This document shows, one piece after another, positions 12,011 through 23,979 of a stretch of DNA of 64,000 nt. Every line of letters begins with the position of its first letter. Position 1 is the stretch's first letter. The DNA is taken from the NCBI RefSeq assembly GCF_000699445.3, contig NC_067199.1, positions 34,518,902 to 34,582,901 on the forward strand, in the 5' to 3' direction. This stretch comes from Schistosoma haematobium (lineage: Eukaryota > Platyhelminthes > Trematoda > Strigeidida > Schistosomatidae). A model generated the notes under the pieces. The model was not told the origin of the DNA, made no database searches, and saw only the letters and a program-made list of their open reading frames with translations. The position numbers were made by a program, and so were the translations under genes.

Positions 12011-12609
12011 TGAACATATTTTACGATATCGCGTGGACATGTAAGGAATCAGACTTAGCCTTCGGGTTTTTGGAACTCAGCTGTGAACAACCACTTTTTC
12101 CTATATAGAAGATCACGAAAAGGAGAATTTGATTCATTTTCTTATTCCCCTGTGAATTTAAGCGATGAATTAGAATTATCAAAAGACTTGAGGATATCCT
12201 ATACATCAAAATTTACATCACATAATAGATGAATCGTAAACATACCTTCAGTTCAAGGACAGCTTGTTGATTAGGTGTTGCTGTAAACTCTGGATATGAA
12301 ACAGTCGGCTTATAGTGAATTCAGTGCAGAACGCACTGCTATGTTATATGTTTGTCTTCACTAAAGCTAAAATATACATTCAGAGTACGACTACAGAACA
12401 ACCCCGTCTAATTAGACTGTAGGAATTCCTAAACTATTATTATTACTGCTATTATAAGGGTTATCTCTAACTAAAATTTTTGATCACCGTTCAAATATCT
12501 TTTTGATCACAAGTTAACGTTACTCACAGCTGTACTTTTCATTCATCTGATTATTTATCCTACATATTTCGTAAACATTATCCTTCAAAAATTATTTATA
12601 TTTAATAGT
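12011..12609. other. AT-rich stretch, no feature seen
   Basis: No coding or repeat signature recognised. The 62-aa ORF at 12021-12209 has no domain. Confidence 0.4.
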
Positions 12610-12935
12610 TGAGATCATGAGTCAATTGAAGCTAGACCACCATGGAAAACCTAGAAGCACTGAACGGCCGTCTCGTCCTATCGTGACACTCCTCAGCAGT
12701 GCGCATCCACGGTCTTGCCTCGCGATATCCGAACCCAGGTTCTATCGGTCTGGAGGTTAAGCGTTCAGGTGCAAGACCAATAGGTCCTGGGTTCGAATCT
12801 CGCGAGGAGGGATCGTGGATGCGCGCTTCTGAGTCCCATAATAAGAAGAAACGGTCGTCCAGTGCTTCCAGGTTTTCCGTGGTGGTCTAGTTTTAATGGA
12901 CTCATGATCTCAACTATTGAAATCAATATAATATC
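12610..12935. repeat. Family B fold-back SINE
   Basis: Outer ends AGTTGAGATCATGAGTC (12611) and its inverted partner near 12900 bound two opposed hammerhead arms. Between them lies a tRNA-like region in plus orientation (GGAGGTTAAGCG; GGGTTCGAATCTCG, 12790-12803). The left arm (minus) keeps CTGAGGA, but GAAA became GAGA and stem II is disrupted. The right arm lost the CUGANGA block. Both are predicted inactive. The right end is ATATCCACAAAACCCC. Confidence 0.8.
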
Positions 12936-13029
12936 CACAAAACCCCTTCTGATATTAGGTATTTATTTATTGAAAACTATGTTGTCAAATTCTATACAAC
13001 AAATAGTCAAACTCTTACAAAGATAAAAA

Positions 13030-13105
13030 TACAGGACGAGATGGTCATCCAGTGATTTCAGGTTCCCAATAGTTGTCCAAGGCAAATTCATGATTTCAAT
13101 ACAAA
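13030..13105 (+). repeat. Family B SINE, 3' fragment
   Basis: Starts inside the hammerhead (AGGACGAGATGGTCATCCAGTG) and runs to CATGATTTCAATAC. No complete ribozyme. Confidence 0.65.
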
Positions 13106-13654
13106 TAGTCGATGAACTATGATTTATATATATAAAGATGAACTTGTTAAGGAAGGATTTCTTCGCTCAATAACTTGCTTTAAAATAGAGCATAGTTTAA
13201 ACACTTGATATTTAGAACACTGAATTTATTTGTAAACTATCAATAGTGTTTCACAACGAATTTCATTGGAAATGCATTAATAAGTGTTATTAACAAAGAA
13301 ACTAATGTATAATTATATGGAAAATAAAGAAATTGTAGTGAGATCCATTTTGTTGATGATGAATTCCATTAAAAAATCTGATTGGAATCAAGAAGCGCAA
13401 GGGATCTTCTTTTATGCATTATTTATACGTGAAGAAATCTAAAAAACTGCAATTCTGCTTAAAAGTCCATTAGCATTATACTTAATGAGTTTATATACAG
13501 AAAGTACACGAATTCCAATTTTATTCAAAACACAAAACAGTTCTATAATGAGTGGACCTGTTATCTGTAAAGATGATAATTTAACTTATTTACCAAGTAC
13601 ACTAAGTATACTATCATGTTTGTGGAAGCTAACATGAGTTATCTGACAATACAA
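13106..13654. other. AT-rich stretch, no feature seen
   Basis: No coding or repeat signature recognised. Confidence 0.4.
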
Positions 13655-13748
13655 ACTGAAGTATGCCGAGTGGGATTCGAACATGCGAACTATTAGCTGA
13701 TAACTGAGTGTTTTGATCACTGAGCCGATGACCTGTTGTTATATGTAA
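13655..13748 (-). repeat. tRNA-like SINE head
   Basis: Minus strand GGCTCAGTGATC (A-box-like) and ATGTTCGAATCCCAC (B-box, 13670-13684). No hammerhead follows. Confidence 0.5.
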
Positions 13749-15340
13749 GCATCTAACACTCCTCCTCGTTTTGTTAACTTTAGATGCATTTATTTTCAAA
13801 TACATCTGTCACCGAAGCATTGGATTACTGTTCAACTAAACTCTTTGTTAGAAATCGATCAGTCTCAAGGATATATTTAATGCAAACAAACTTTCGACTA
13901 TATAATTCTTAAGCTTCCTTCTATCTAAGCGACATGCATCAAATAGTTGTTTATATGAAATAGATGTTACTGATAATTATGTAACAATAATTTAATGATA
14001 ACCGATCATTACAGAGAGAAAGAATTGATCAACATCAGTGAAGTTTAATTATCACTAATCAGTAAACAAAGTGATAGAATGTAACCTGACAAATTATTTA
14101 GGGATTGATATGGCTCTTCAGTTTCTTAGTTTCACTCTGTCTCTCTTTCATTTGTTATCTCAACAAGATAAACTGACAGTGAAATTGGAATTTGAGATTC
14201 AGAAAGTGAACGGAATTGTTTTTGTGTCATCCACTATTGTTAATGCGTGCAAATTGACAGTCTTCGTTCTTTGAAAGACTACACAGTGAATTAATTGTCA
14301 ATTTTATTCTCATAATAATATCAATCAAAAAAGTAACCAAGCAAACGAGAAAATGGGATAAAAGTATTCTTATTGGTTTGACTATATTTTAAACATGGAC
14401 ACACAATAGTAAAAATAATCAACCATTAGAAATGTAGTACCTTGCACAGGTACGCTCATAGGTTCTAGTTTCCACACCACATCAGGACAACAAGACGACG
14501 CTACTAAGACACATATCAGAGTAGTAGGAATAGTAATAGCAACACTATTGACAGAAAATATTAAGCATAAATAAGATTATACGAAAAGAAATTAATCTAT
14601 CCAGTAAAAAAGCATAAGATAATATTTAAACTCAATATTTAAGAAGCGAAAAAAAGCGAGTATGTGGTGCCAGCTGATCTGGCTCCAATTTCGTTGAAAG
14701 TATGAATATGCTATGAACATAAAGCTCCCATTTAACTCTGTATATTACCTAGGCTAACCCCGTTTGAATAACGGTGGTAATAAGAAGCCAAGTACGGGTG
14801 GCGTTGGATGAATTTATTTTAGACATTCGTTTATCCAGACAGACGATTAAGGAAACGAAATGAAGAGGAGAGGGCGAAGCGAAACGAATATGCATATGAA
14901 ACAACTCAATTTAACTAGGCGTTACCTAATATTCATAGTTAGAGAAAGATAAGTTACAGACGTGATGAGTAAGATACTAAATGCACACACATACGCTTAC
15001 ATAAAAAGTCAAGGTTGATAAGCGAATAATTAACAAGGTCAAAATTTGACTCAAGAAGAATGAATAAATTGGTCTGTCAGAATGCTAGAATAAGTTATGT
15101 GGGCTTGACATGGCACCCGACACTACAAAATACATCTATGCCATTGCTACTGATTCTAAACCATTTCACCCACCATCAAATATTGGATACAATAATTACG
15201 TGTTCCTCAAACAGACAGTCTACACTTACTAACACGGCTCAATCTAACAGTAAATAAGATTAGTGAAGTTAGCAATCCTGCCAAAAGCGAGTTGGTTTTA
15301 TCAATTCTGATGAAAAAATAATAGTTCCCTGAACACATAA
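13749..15340. other. Unassigned stretch, partly less AT-rich
   Basis: 14660-14900 and 15060-15260 are more complex and GC-richer than the surrounding intron (for example CCTAGGCTAACCCCG, GTACGGGTGGCG). This suggests an old dispersed element. No protein motif was recognised, and the ORFs at 14071-14274 and 15060-15257 are unsupported. Confidence 0.35.
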
Positions 15341-15344
15341 TAGT

Positions 15345-15420
15345 TTCAACGAAACAGCCGTCCAGTGATTCCAGGTTTCCTATGGTGGTCTAGCTTCAAT
15401 TGACTCATAAATTCAACTAT
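15345..15420 (+). repeat. Family B SINE, 3' fragment
   Basis: Begins AACGAAACAGCCGTCCAGTG, part of a hammerhead 3' half, and ends at the CTCATAAATTCAACTAT family end. Confidence 0.7.
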
Positions 15421-15956
15421 AAATGTTCGATAAGTTATATGATAAAAATAATTCGTTAATTAATGTCATCATAATGGATTTTACATAATAAATAAAGTCA
15501 AGAACATTATTCAAAGGTAGTAGATAGATTTTGTTAAGGAACATCTAAAAACTTCTCTATAAGCTTATTGAATACCTAAAATTACCTTTAATTAATTAAT
15601 ACTTTTGAGACGTTCACAAAAAATAATCTAAAAAACTAAGGAAATTACATTCATTTTTATTGAATAAACAATTATCAATTCCAAATAACAAACATAAATG
15701 AATTTTAGTATCTTTTCTAAGAAACTTCTAGGATAACTTATGATCAGATAATTATCCTTTTGATTTTTGTTTATGAACTAACTTTGAAAGTAAAGTTTTC
15801 AGTTTAAATTCGGATTGAAGTTTCATAGATTGTGGAAGTCAATAAATGGGCGTTCAATTTCAATATCGAATTATTTGTCCAAAGTTTATACATACTAACA
15901 AAGTCTAGTCAAAATTTAGTCCTTGATATCAACAATGGGATATTGTGAACTCTTAT

Positions 15957-15957
<1 letters not shown>
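15421..15957. other. AT-rich stretch, no feature seen
   Basis: No coding or repeat signature recognised. Confidence 0.4.

Positions 15958-16006
<49 letters not shown>
15958..16006. repeat. (AT)n microsatellite next to a family B element
   Basis: About 48 bp of AT dinucleotides abutting the left end of the family B copy at 16016. Confidence 0.98.
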
Positions 16007-16009
<3 letters not shown>

Positions 16010-16013
16010 AAAC

Positions 16014-16375
16014 AGTGGAGATCATGAGTAAATTGAAGCTAGACCACCATGGAAAACCTAGAATCACTGGACGGCCATTTCGTCCTATTGCAGGACTCGT
16101 CAGCAGTGCGCATTCACGACCCCGCCTCGCAAGATTCAAACCCAGGACCTATCAGTCTCGCGCCAGGCGCTTAACCAACCAGACCACTGAACTGGCATCA
16201 AACGGTGTTAATGTCTAACTTCAACTAATCCACGAAATTGAGCGACAAATCCACCATTGTCATCAGTGAGTTACTACCTCACAACTGACCCGGTTCAACT
16301 CCACTAGTCACTGCTTCTCACAAGATCTCAACTGTTAAAAATTACTACAATCTCCACAAAATCCCTTATATATAT
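16014..16375 (-). repeat. Family B SINE, near-complete long form
   Basis: Reading inward from the left end gives a minus-strand hammerhead arm and then the tRNA-like region (AAGATTCAAACCC, a reversed B-box, near 16130). Next is GGCGCTTAACCAACCAGACCACTGA (a reversed A-box, 16168-16192), followed by a long central segment. The right end GATCTCAACTGTT mirrors the left AACAGTGGAGATC, so the element has short terminal inverted repeats, then ACAATCTCCACAAAATCCC. This is the clearest full organisation of the family. Confidence 0.8.
16065..16108 (-). ncRNA. Hammerhead ribozyme, core intact (family B)
   Basis: Minus strand, in order: stem I CACTG, core CTGACGA, stem II GTCC/GGAC around a 7-nt loop, GAA, loop-less stem III ATGG/CCGT, cleavage triplet GTC, stem I CAGTG. 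Every conserved core base is present. If CNNM intron 4 extends this far, the ribozyme is in sense with the pre-mRNA. Confidence 0.75.
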
Positions 16376-19300
16376 AAATTAAATTACTAGGACATAATTC
16401 ACTTACCAGGTGAATGATACTATAAAACCATACTTATACGACTAATTAATTTGACAGAAATTATGATTAACCCTTTCTAATAAAATGGATTTTTATGAAC
16501 CATTAGTTTACTTCGGAAGTTTTTAATTCAAGATATCAAATATAGTTTTGTTGAACTATTCGATTAGAAACAGTCAATTGAAAGATATTCACAATATTTC
16601 TTCTATATCAACATTTTTATCATCAATGTATAACAGTAAGAAATTTCACATTTCTGTTGTTAAACATAGTATCATTGAAAGAGTTTATTGTAAACATCAT
16701 CACAACTAAATTATTTGATAATCAAAATAACATCGCATATTACTATAATTAGTAGGGTTTTTTAAAGGAAAATAATATATTGAAATTAGCAGTACAATTG
16801 AGGATAAAGTTTACTTATCCAAAAAAGTATTGACTATTCATATGTATAACAATCAAAACTGGATTAATGGAATCTGGTTGTTTAGAACGATCGAAAACAA
16901 GTGAGTAAACAAACCTGCCCACAAATATGTAAACATACTCATATACACACATACCGAGTTACATGGTAAAGAAAATAACAGTAAGTGAATAAATATAAGT
17001 CTCAGTAACTTCTGATAGTTTATTATTTATAAAAGTAGGTATATATTTCAAGGTTAGAATAAAGAAGAAACAATAAACACTTTTAACCAATCACTAAAAC
17101 CTAATAATAATAATGGCAATAAGATCCAATATGGTGATATGCTACTGCGGTTATGTATATAGTTAAGTTATACCATTCTGATAGTAAGCTCTATTACAAG
17201 TTTTTAAAAAATTATTGAAAATATAAGGGAAGACTGAAAAGTTTACAACTCATTGACCACTAAATGATGAACGACATTATATTTAACTAATCTTCGGTCT
17301 AAATGATTCGATATAAGCTTTAAACTATATTGAAACGTTAGGGGCGGTTGAAGAGAACATCATTCATTACAAGATTGTAGGTATGAATTGTTAAAAAGTG
17401 CCAACTAGCACGAAACCTAAGTCTAGAGTTTTTTGTCAAGTATTTTCAACAACTTAACACACTAAACAATTGTTTTATCTCAATTTAAGACTCCTATAGT
17501 AAGGCGAATCCATGAGACATGACACGTGGATTTTTCTGATAAGCACGATGATAACTTTAGTAGACTCATAAAAGAAGATAATCATATAATCACTTTAATA
17601 AAAACGGTTATCATGTTCTCAATACTAATTGGTTTACAGATAGGTTTCTTCAGGTTCTAGTACGATATTGTGACTTGAAGAGGGTCAATAATTTCAGAAG
17701 GCAATAATTGATAGATATTATTTCGCGAATCGAATAAAGAATAAATGAGAGGAGGAAGGGAACGAACATTAATTCACGCTAACGGAAAATATTATTGTTA
17801 TTCAACCAATGTCTTAGATTTTATTTTTAAGGGTTTGAATATTTTCATTACCGATACTAGAGACTGCAATTGATTAGTCTCTTTCGATATGTGAACCGTG
17901 AATGGATCGTCTAGATATTGTCATTAAATTCTTTAAGTAAAACTAAATAATGGATAGTAATAGAATTTAGGACACGCGTTGTGTCCTATTTGAAACTCAT
18001 CAGCTGTATGTATCTGAATCCTATTATTGACATTCACACCAAGACTTGAATACAACATATTTCGCTTCAAACATTCAATATCTTATCCAGTAATCTAGCT
18101 TTTGAGTCCAGATACCCAATTGTTCGTTTCAGACGTTATGAATGTGAGACAAATGGTACTTGAATAAAGTCTCAAAGTGAACCACATTACTGGGAAGCAC
18201 GTACATCAATCCGACAAGTCTCAGATACAATAAAAAGTGAATTCTGAATTCTACTGTTACCTACCATCGACGTTTATCAATGTTTTATAATTTCTAAAAA
18301 AATATATGGATCAAATTAACGAATGATAATAGTCAAGAGAAAGCAATGAATAGTCAGTAGATTTTCAGAAATTGCTAAAAAAAAAATTTCTAAAATATTT
18401 GCTTGATTAACGATTGATTGTATTATGGTCAGTTGTTTATTGGTTCAAGGTCATAGAATTATTACCAATTCCACCAACATAGTCACAGAAACAAACGATC
18501 TACCATAATAGAAAAATGTTTACAATACAAAGTGTATTTTATTGACTTCAACCACATATTAATTTACAGTGTGAAAAGTTTGAAAAAAAAACGATAATAA
18601 TGATAATAATAAACTATTTCATGTTGACCTTAGAATTGGTATGCATCATAAATGTGTGATTTTCTACGATTTGATATTCAGTACTATAAGTGAGAGGAAC
18701 TTTCAACACGAATATGTATGTATATGTGTAATTATTGTTGGTGTGAATGAACGACATGTGAAACAGTTGTTTGAGATCTAACTACATAATAATAATGAAT
18801 TGTTTTTTTCGGAAAAACAGGATTCAATGTATTGACAGAGACAGAATACTTGGCTACACTTATCACATGATTAATCATTCGAAATTGACATTTTCGATTA
18901 TTATGATATATGTGTACACAATTTTTTTTAAATTTGCAGCTAAATATAATCATTGTGTATGCCGTTGCACAAACAGGGTTAGTCTAAGTGTAATATATAC
19001 AGAATTGAACGGAAGATTTATTTTTCATGATTATTTTCACTTGTTGATTCTAATTAGAATCAGATCAGTAAATTCACAACAGTACTTTATTAACGATTCG
19101 TCGCTCAATGATCCTGTCCCCTGAAATTATTTCACCTGAGATTTGGGAATTCAGATCAGATCAGTGTGCATAATATCAAAGCGGCAATCTTAGTGCATTA
19201 ACAAACTATTCTTTTTTCATTGATCGAGATGATCTTAAAGTTATTACCGTTAACATGAACTCAATCTAAATTCAGTGGATAAAAATATTTTATAACAGGA

Positions 19301-19475
19301 AATTCTTGGAAAATTCGACTTATAAAGTTATGAACAAGAATATTAAGATCATGTTTGTTACACAGTGATGTTAGATGATAAACGACTGGACAGAAATTGA
19401 GCACAAAATTGATTTTGCCTTCTAGTTTGAGGCGACTGAAAAGTATGCCCTTATAATTCCATCAGCAATCGAATT
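16376..19475. other. AT-rich stretch, no gene supported
   Basis: The longest ORF (18771-19124, 117 aa) lacks any domain and overlaps an opposite-strand ORF of similar quality, so it is not called. No repeat family was recognised. Confidence 0.4.
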
Positions 19476-19479
19476 TAGG

Positions 19480-19615
19480 AACTTGGAGTTCTGATCAAGT
19501 GGTCTAAAATTAACAGGCTCACTATAAAACCAGAAGGTCCTTAGTTTTGTATTTCTTGTGATATAGTAGGTGTTCATAATTGGTAAGTTCTCAAGTAAAT
19601 CACCTGGTACTTACT
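19480..19615 (+). repeat. Family B tRNA-like head, decayed
   Basis: GATCAAGTGGTCTAAAATTAAC (A-box-like, 19494) is followed by AAGGTCCTTAGTTTTG in place of a B-box. The hammerhead part is not recognisable. Confidence 0.4.
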
Positions 19616-20554
19616 GGTTTTTAACAGTTTACTAGCTGGAGTCAGTCTGTGAAGGAACATTATCTGAGGAAAATTTAAATCAATTTAAAAAATCAGCTGA
19701 AAAGTTTCACGTTTGTAATGAACAGTGAAATTACACAACACAAAATGTGACTTAATAAGACAACTAATCAGATGATCGGATTAACACTACCAAATTCAAT
19801 AGGAGTTGAATAAAATAGGTGTAAAAGGGTATGGGTGATGCATTACTAAAGGTTTAAGAATTTACCATTTCAACATTATCCAATATGTTTGAATAATTGG
19901 ATAATTTTGATTGAATAAGTATTTCACAAAATCAAGGGAATAACACGGTAGATTTCAAAATACATAAGTGACCAGTCAGTACATACCAATGTTATAGAAT
20001 GATATAGTGGGATCTATCCATGCTGTATGATTTGCGTAATACAATAGTTATCCGTTGAGTGCACCTACACTTTAGCCCACTTGTGAAATGTGAACTCACG
20101 TTATTTAACACTTGAAATATTGAAATAAAAATAAAACCTCATAACACTTGTATAGACCGTTATTGTGAACTGTTGTCAATTTCTTCATCTATTGTACAGT
20201 ATCTATTAGTTAATTGTGTATATTAATTTTTGACTAAAGCTAATAGTAAACACTTCATATTGAATGTCAGCATACACAGGGACTTTAACTAGTGATTGGA
20301 ATCTTACTACCAGATGGCAGTTTATCAACTTTTGCTAATGATTAGGTTGTATTATGCAAGATTTATCAGTTAGATATACTGTAGTTGAAACATCATTAAT
20401 ACGCAATGCACTATAGTGTATCCTATTTGTATACAAAGAGAACAATATCAGCAGCAATACGATTCAGTGACGTTGTATAGCTGGTTTAAATATAGCTAAT
20501 GTACTGTAAGTAAAGTGGCCTTATTGTGACTGCTAATCGAATACTATCACTAGT
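19616..20554. other. AT-rich stretch, no feature seen
   Basis: No coding or repeat signature recognised. Confidence 0.4.
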
Positions 20555-21145
20555 GCGTGCCACTTATGATAACAGACGTAAGTAGCAGGAAGTGGAAGTG
20601 GAACGACTACCAGCAGAAGATTAAAATAAGAGAAAATAAAGGAAAAGAGTTTAATCGGAATAAGAACAGGATTAAAAGAATGATAGAATGTGTAATGGAA
20701 AACTCAAGAGAGATATGTAAATGATGTATTTAATGTATGACTTTCATATTTCACGAAACCACGTCATTTTGCGTAAAACAATAAATTGGTTTATCGTAGC
20801 TGAGTTTTCATTCACTACACTACTACTGTGGTGCGTGCTACTTATATAGATATAAGTAGTATATGATGCGAGTTAAAACGTAATGTCTGGCAGCAGAAGA
20901 TAAGGGGAAGATCAAGAAAGGAGAGCGAGAGCACAATGGAATTTGTAAGAAAACGCATGAACAATGGAATGGGAGACAATGGATTGGTGTTTGCAACAGA
21001 AACAGTCCAGTTTGATATGATGCATTAATATTTTGCAAATTGACGATTTACTATATGGTATTCAGATTTTATTGAGATAGTCTGTAATGATTGTGCCACA
21101 TTCATTCGATTGTTCCCACCCGTGTTCTTGTTCACTACACTACTA
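20555..21145 (+). repeat. Family D repeat, two copies in direct tandem
   Basis: Copy 1 is about 20555-20825 and copy 2 about 20829-21145. Each starts with GTGCGTGC(C/T)ACTTAT, contains CAGCAGAAGAT, and ends (C/G)TTCA-type followed by CTACACTACTACT. Copy 2 starts with a near-perfect hairpin (CTACTTATAT / ATATAAGTAG, 20838-20859). Starts near TGTGGTG and ends near CACTACA resemble the TG...CA ends of LTRs, so solo or adjacent LTRs of a small retroelement are possible. The ORF at 20838-21038 is incidental. Confidence 0.6.
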
Positions 21146-21884
21146 CTACCAATGACAATAATAATAATATAAAGTTAGCTTTCGTCGCGAATTCTTATTA
21201 ATTGGGGAATAATTGAAGAATAAGGAACATTGGGTGAAATAGTTCTTCCTAATTCGAGACATTTCAGCGATACGCATCTAAGATCTTATTACTGATCAAA
21301 GCCATGACCCTTTGGGCTGTCAACGGGTGTTACCCTTAAACTGATGAGTTGAAATACAAAAGATCACATTTCTAACTCCCACTAGTCGACTCTAGAGCAC
21401 AACGTCATTTAATCGTGTTGGTGGGTAACTGTTTAATTTCGAACACCTGAAATTCGTAAATCAAGAATATTCATTAGAACTTCGGAAATATAAGTAGAAG
21501 TTGGTTACTGACGTACCCAAGAAATAAATTTCCGGTGCGATCTTTGGATATAAATCGTTCTTCGGCTGATTTAACCAATGACAAAAATCAAATTCAAATG
21601 AAAATTCACATTGATTATTTTCGAGCAAGAACCATATAAAATAATGTTTATGCCAATAAAAGTCTCATAACTTTAAAAGCGAATAACAGTATGGGAGTGA
21701 GGTGAAAAACGATGGCGTCAAAAAACATCTTGGAAATAATCGTCACACATCGACTTCAATTAGGATAACATTGGAAACTGAAGAGCACCAGACGACTATT
21801 TTGTTATAGTATAAAGCTATTTCTTCAGTACTCTGCACACAAGACCGCACAAAAGATTCAGTACAGAACTGCCAGATCTCATGA
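21146..21884. other. Unassigned stretch
   Basis: Moderately complex sequence (for example GGCTGTCAACGGGTGTTACCC near 21317), possibly old repeat. No motif identified. Confidence 0.35.
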
Positions 21885-22005
21885 CGAGCTTTTGAATATT
21901 ATTAGGTTAAAACAGTTGTCTATTGCTTTCTGGTTTCCAACGATAATCCAAATTAAGTCTATCTGTGATATTACCTACAAATTAATCTTATCTCGACAAA
22001 ATCCT
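21885..22005 (+). repeat. Family B SINE, 3' fragment, decayed
   Basis: The TTAGGTTAAAACAGTTGTCTATTGC block and TTTCCAACGATAATCC match the hammerhead 3' half and the tail of family B. Confidence 0.45.
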
Positions 22006-22161
22006 TAAATCGAAACCGAAGTATTAACCAACTTAAGAATATTCCGTAGGCTCAACTCATTCCTTGTTCAAACGTGAATCTGCTCAAACCATAAGGATAT
22101 TTCAGATACTTTTACAAAGAGTTTATAAAATATGAATAATGCAAATGCAAAAGAAACTCAC

Positions 22162-22293
22162 CTGAGGCTAAATGCCGTAGAGCTGCAATTTTCAATTGTG
22201 GTGATAATCTTGATTTACCTTGAGAATCATGTAAACCGAACATTCGAAAATCTCTTTTACGCACTTGTCTCACTTGATGATGTACATTGTCAG
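22162..22293 (-). CDS. CNNM: CNNM-family Mg transporter, exon 4
   Basis: This exon was identified by reading the minus strand between splice sites. The acceptor is CTTAAG|CTGAC (exon starts 22293) and the donor is TCAG|GTGAGT (exon ends 22162). Its 132 nt are 2 + 43 codons + 1, which continues exon 3's phase 1. Translated, the join gives ETDIL-TDN, then HHQVRQVRKRDFRMFG and SRLSPQLKIAALRHLAS. This corresponds to the CNNM linker after the CBS pair (TDN, RKRDFSLF-type) and to the SPQL-LAT-RFL start of the cyclic-nucleotide-binding-homology domain. The plus-strand 74-aa ORF over this interval is a shadow. The next exon should complete a Gly or Glu codon and was not found to the left. Confidence rests on phase, splice sites and motif agreement. 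Confidence 0.85.
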
Positions 22294-22570
22294 CTTAAGT
22301 TTGAGAGAGAGAAAAAAAGTGGGAAAAAAGAATTTTCAGATGTTACACATTTATAGATTATTTACACCTAAACACACTACATATTTCTCTTCAATTTGGA
22401 AGCAATTAAAAAAACGTAAGTCTGATTTATGTATCCAGAAAGAGACAGAAATCAACTTATCACTAACATGGTAAATTTATAACCTTGAGAAATATTCTCT
22501 TCAATTATTATATTTGTGATTATTATTTTGTTAATGTGAAGCCTTCACTAAACTAATTCTTATATGTATA

Positions 22571-22620
22571 GGGTTGTGGAAATTGTTGAGTTTCATTGAA
22601 ATCATGGAAATTCGTGTACA
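22571..22620 (-). repeat. Family B terminal fragment
   Basis: GGGTTGTGGAAATTGTTGAG followed by GAAATCATGG resembles the outer end of the family B element only. Confidence 0.35.
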
Positions 22621-23249
22621 CTAAAATCATCCTTTTATTTACTCACTTAATTTGTCCAAATCTTTTTTTTAACTATTATGTAACCCTACAATTTCTATTT
22701 CTACACAATTACTATCTCATTATTGTAAATCTATATATATATTCTAAGGTGTTCTGAATGTTATGTAAACTCTTCGAAACTATAATTATCACATGATCTA
22801 TCTTATCTGCTCTCGAACTTGATTTAATTACTGTCTCAGCTCGTTTCCCTATAATTCTGCAACCCATCTACAAATGACCTTAAACCTATTCATGCTCAGA
22901 CATATATAAACATAGCTATTATTAATAATCTTTCCGACAGCAATATCGATCGGTTCATATTATGTCATACCTCAATGATACACTTTAATACATGTATGGA
23001 TGTAAGCAGCTGATGAAAAACCATGAAATATAATGAATTCGCATTATTCTCACTCAATTGTTATTTAAATTTATAAAAGGGAACCAATTGCACGAAATAT
23101 TTGCTCCAGAAATATTATTCATAGAGATGTTCAAACATTACTGATCACAAGTTTTCTACTGATAACCACATTTGATTTTTATGTCGATTGGATTAGCTAC
23201 ACTTTGAAGCTTTTAATAATAACAGCTGGAACTAATCCTTAGGTTATTC

Positions 23250-23612
23250 TATTTAGTTCCTTCGATTGAGATCATGAACCGATTGATGTTAGACCACCAA
23301 TGAAAACCTGGAAACACTGGACAACCGTTTCGTCCTATTGCGGGACTCCTCAACAGTGTGCATCCACGATCCTGTACGCGGGATACAAACCCACGACCCT
23401 CAGTCTCGAGTGCAAACGCTTAAACTATAGACCACTGAGTCGGCATCGAACGGTGTTAATGTCTAACCTCAACCAATCAGCGAAATTTTGCCATCATCTT
23501 CCATTGTACTGAGGTAGATACCTGTCTCTATCCGACACACTAGAACTCCGAGAATTCCTTAATGAAGCTAGTCATTAATGAGCATTTAATAATCTCCACA
23601 ACCTTATACTGA
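23250..23612 (-). repeat. Family B SINE, long form
   Basis: Left end TTCGATTGAGATCATGAACC, minus-strand hammerhead arm, reversed B-box (GGGATACAAACCC), reversed A-box (CGCTTAAACTATAGACCACTGAGTC, 23429-23453), long centre, and right end AATAATCTCCACAACC. It lies in CNNM intron 3, in sense with the gene. Confidence 0.75.
23314..23359 (-). ncRNA. Hammerhead ribozyme with one core change (C3 to U)
   Basis: Minus strand: stem I ACACTG/CAGTGT, stem II GTCC/GGAC, GAA, stem III ACGG/TTGT, cleavage triplet GTC. The first core base is T (TTGAGGA), which should reduce or abolish cleavage. Stem I shows a paired change relative to GCACTG/CAGTGC at 42397-42442. Confidence 0.6.
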
Positions 23613-23979
23613 TGATATTCTATTTAGTATCTCATTCTTGTTTCTGTAAATTTATTCTGTCGGAGGATGAGTAAATAAAAATGAGGTATAATTCCGAATA
23701 TAAAAATAATCCTTCACAAATTCTCTGGTGTATATGTGATATTGATATGAAAGGCTTGTAGATGATTGTATATTTTCATGAATTTGTATGTATAATTCCA
23801 ATAACAAATAATTAAAATAAAAAAAACCAGTTGAAATCAGTTAATTAGAAATAAAATTACAAATTCGAAAAGAAAAATAAAAGAAATGAGAATGCGGTAA
23901 CCAAACATTGCAAAAAGGTTGAAATAAAATATGATGTAATGAAGTGAGTGTCATTTCACTTTGATAAAGAAAGATTTTT

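Noticed and set aside
13655..13748. Genuine tRNA genes
   Set aside because: The A- and B-box-like motifs in this window are not accompanied by a foldable acceptor stem and anticodon arm; they belong to SINE heads.
18771..19124. 117-aa plus-strand ORF
   Set aside because: No domain, biased I/N/Y/F composition as expected from AT-rich DNA, and an equally good ORF on the opposite strand.
1..22161. Further CNNM exons (rest of the CNBH domain)
   Set aside because: No minus-strand segment with suitable splice sites and CNBH-like motifs (for example Y-L-Y...P-x-D-Y-F) was recognised by eye; they may lie left of the window.
22132..22356. 74-aa plus-strand ORF
   Set aside because: It is the shadow of CNNM exon 4 on the minus strand.
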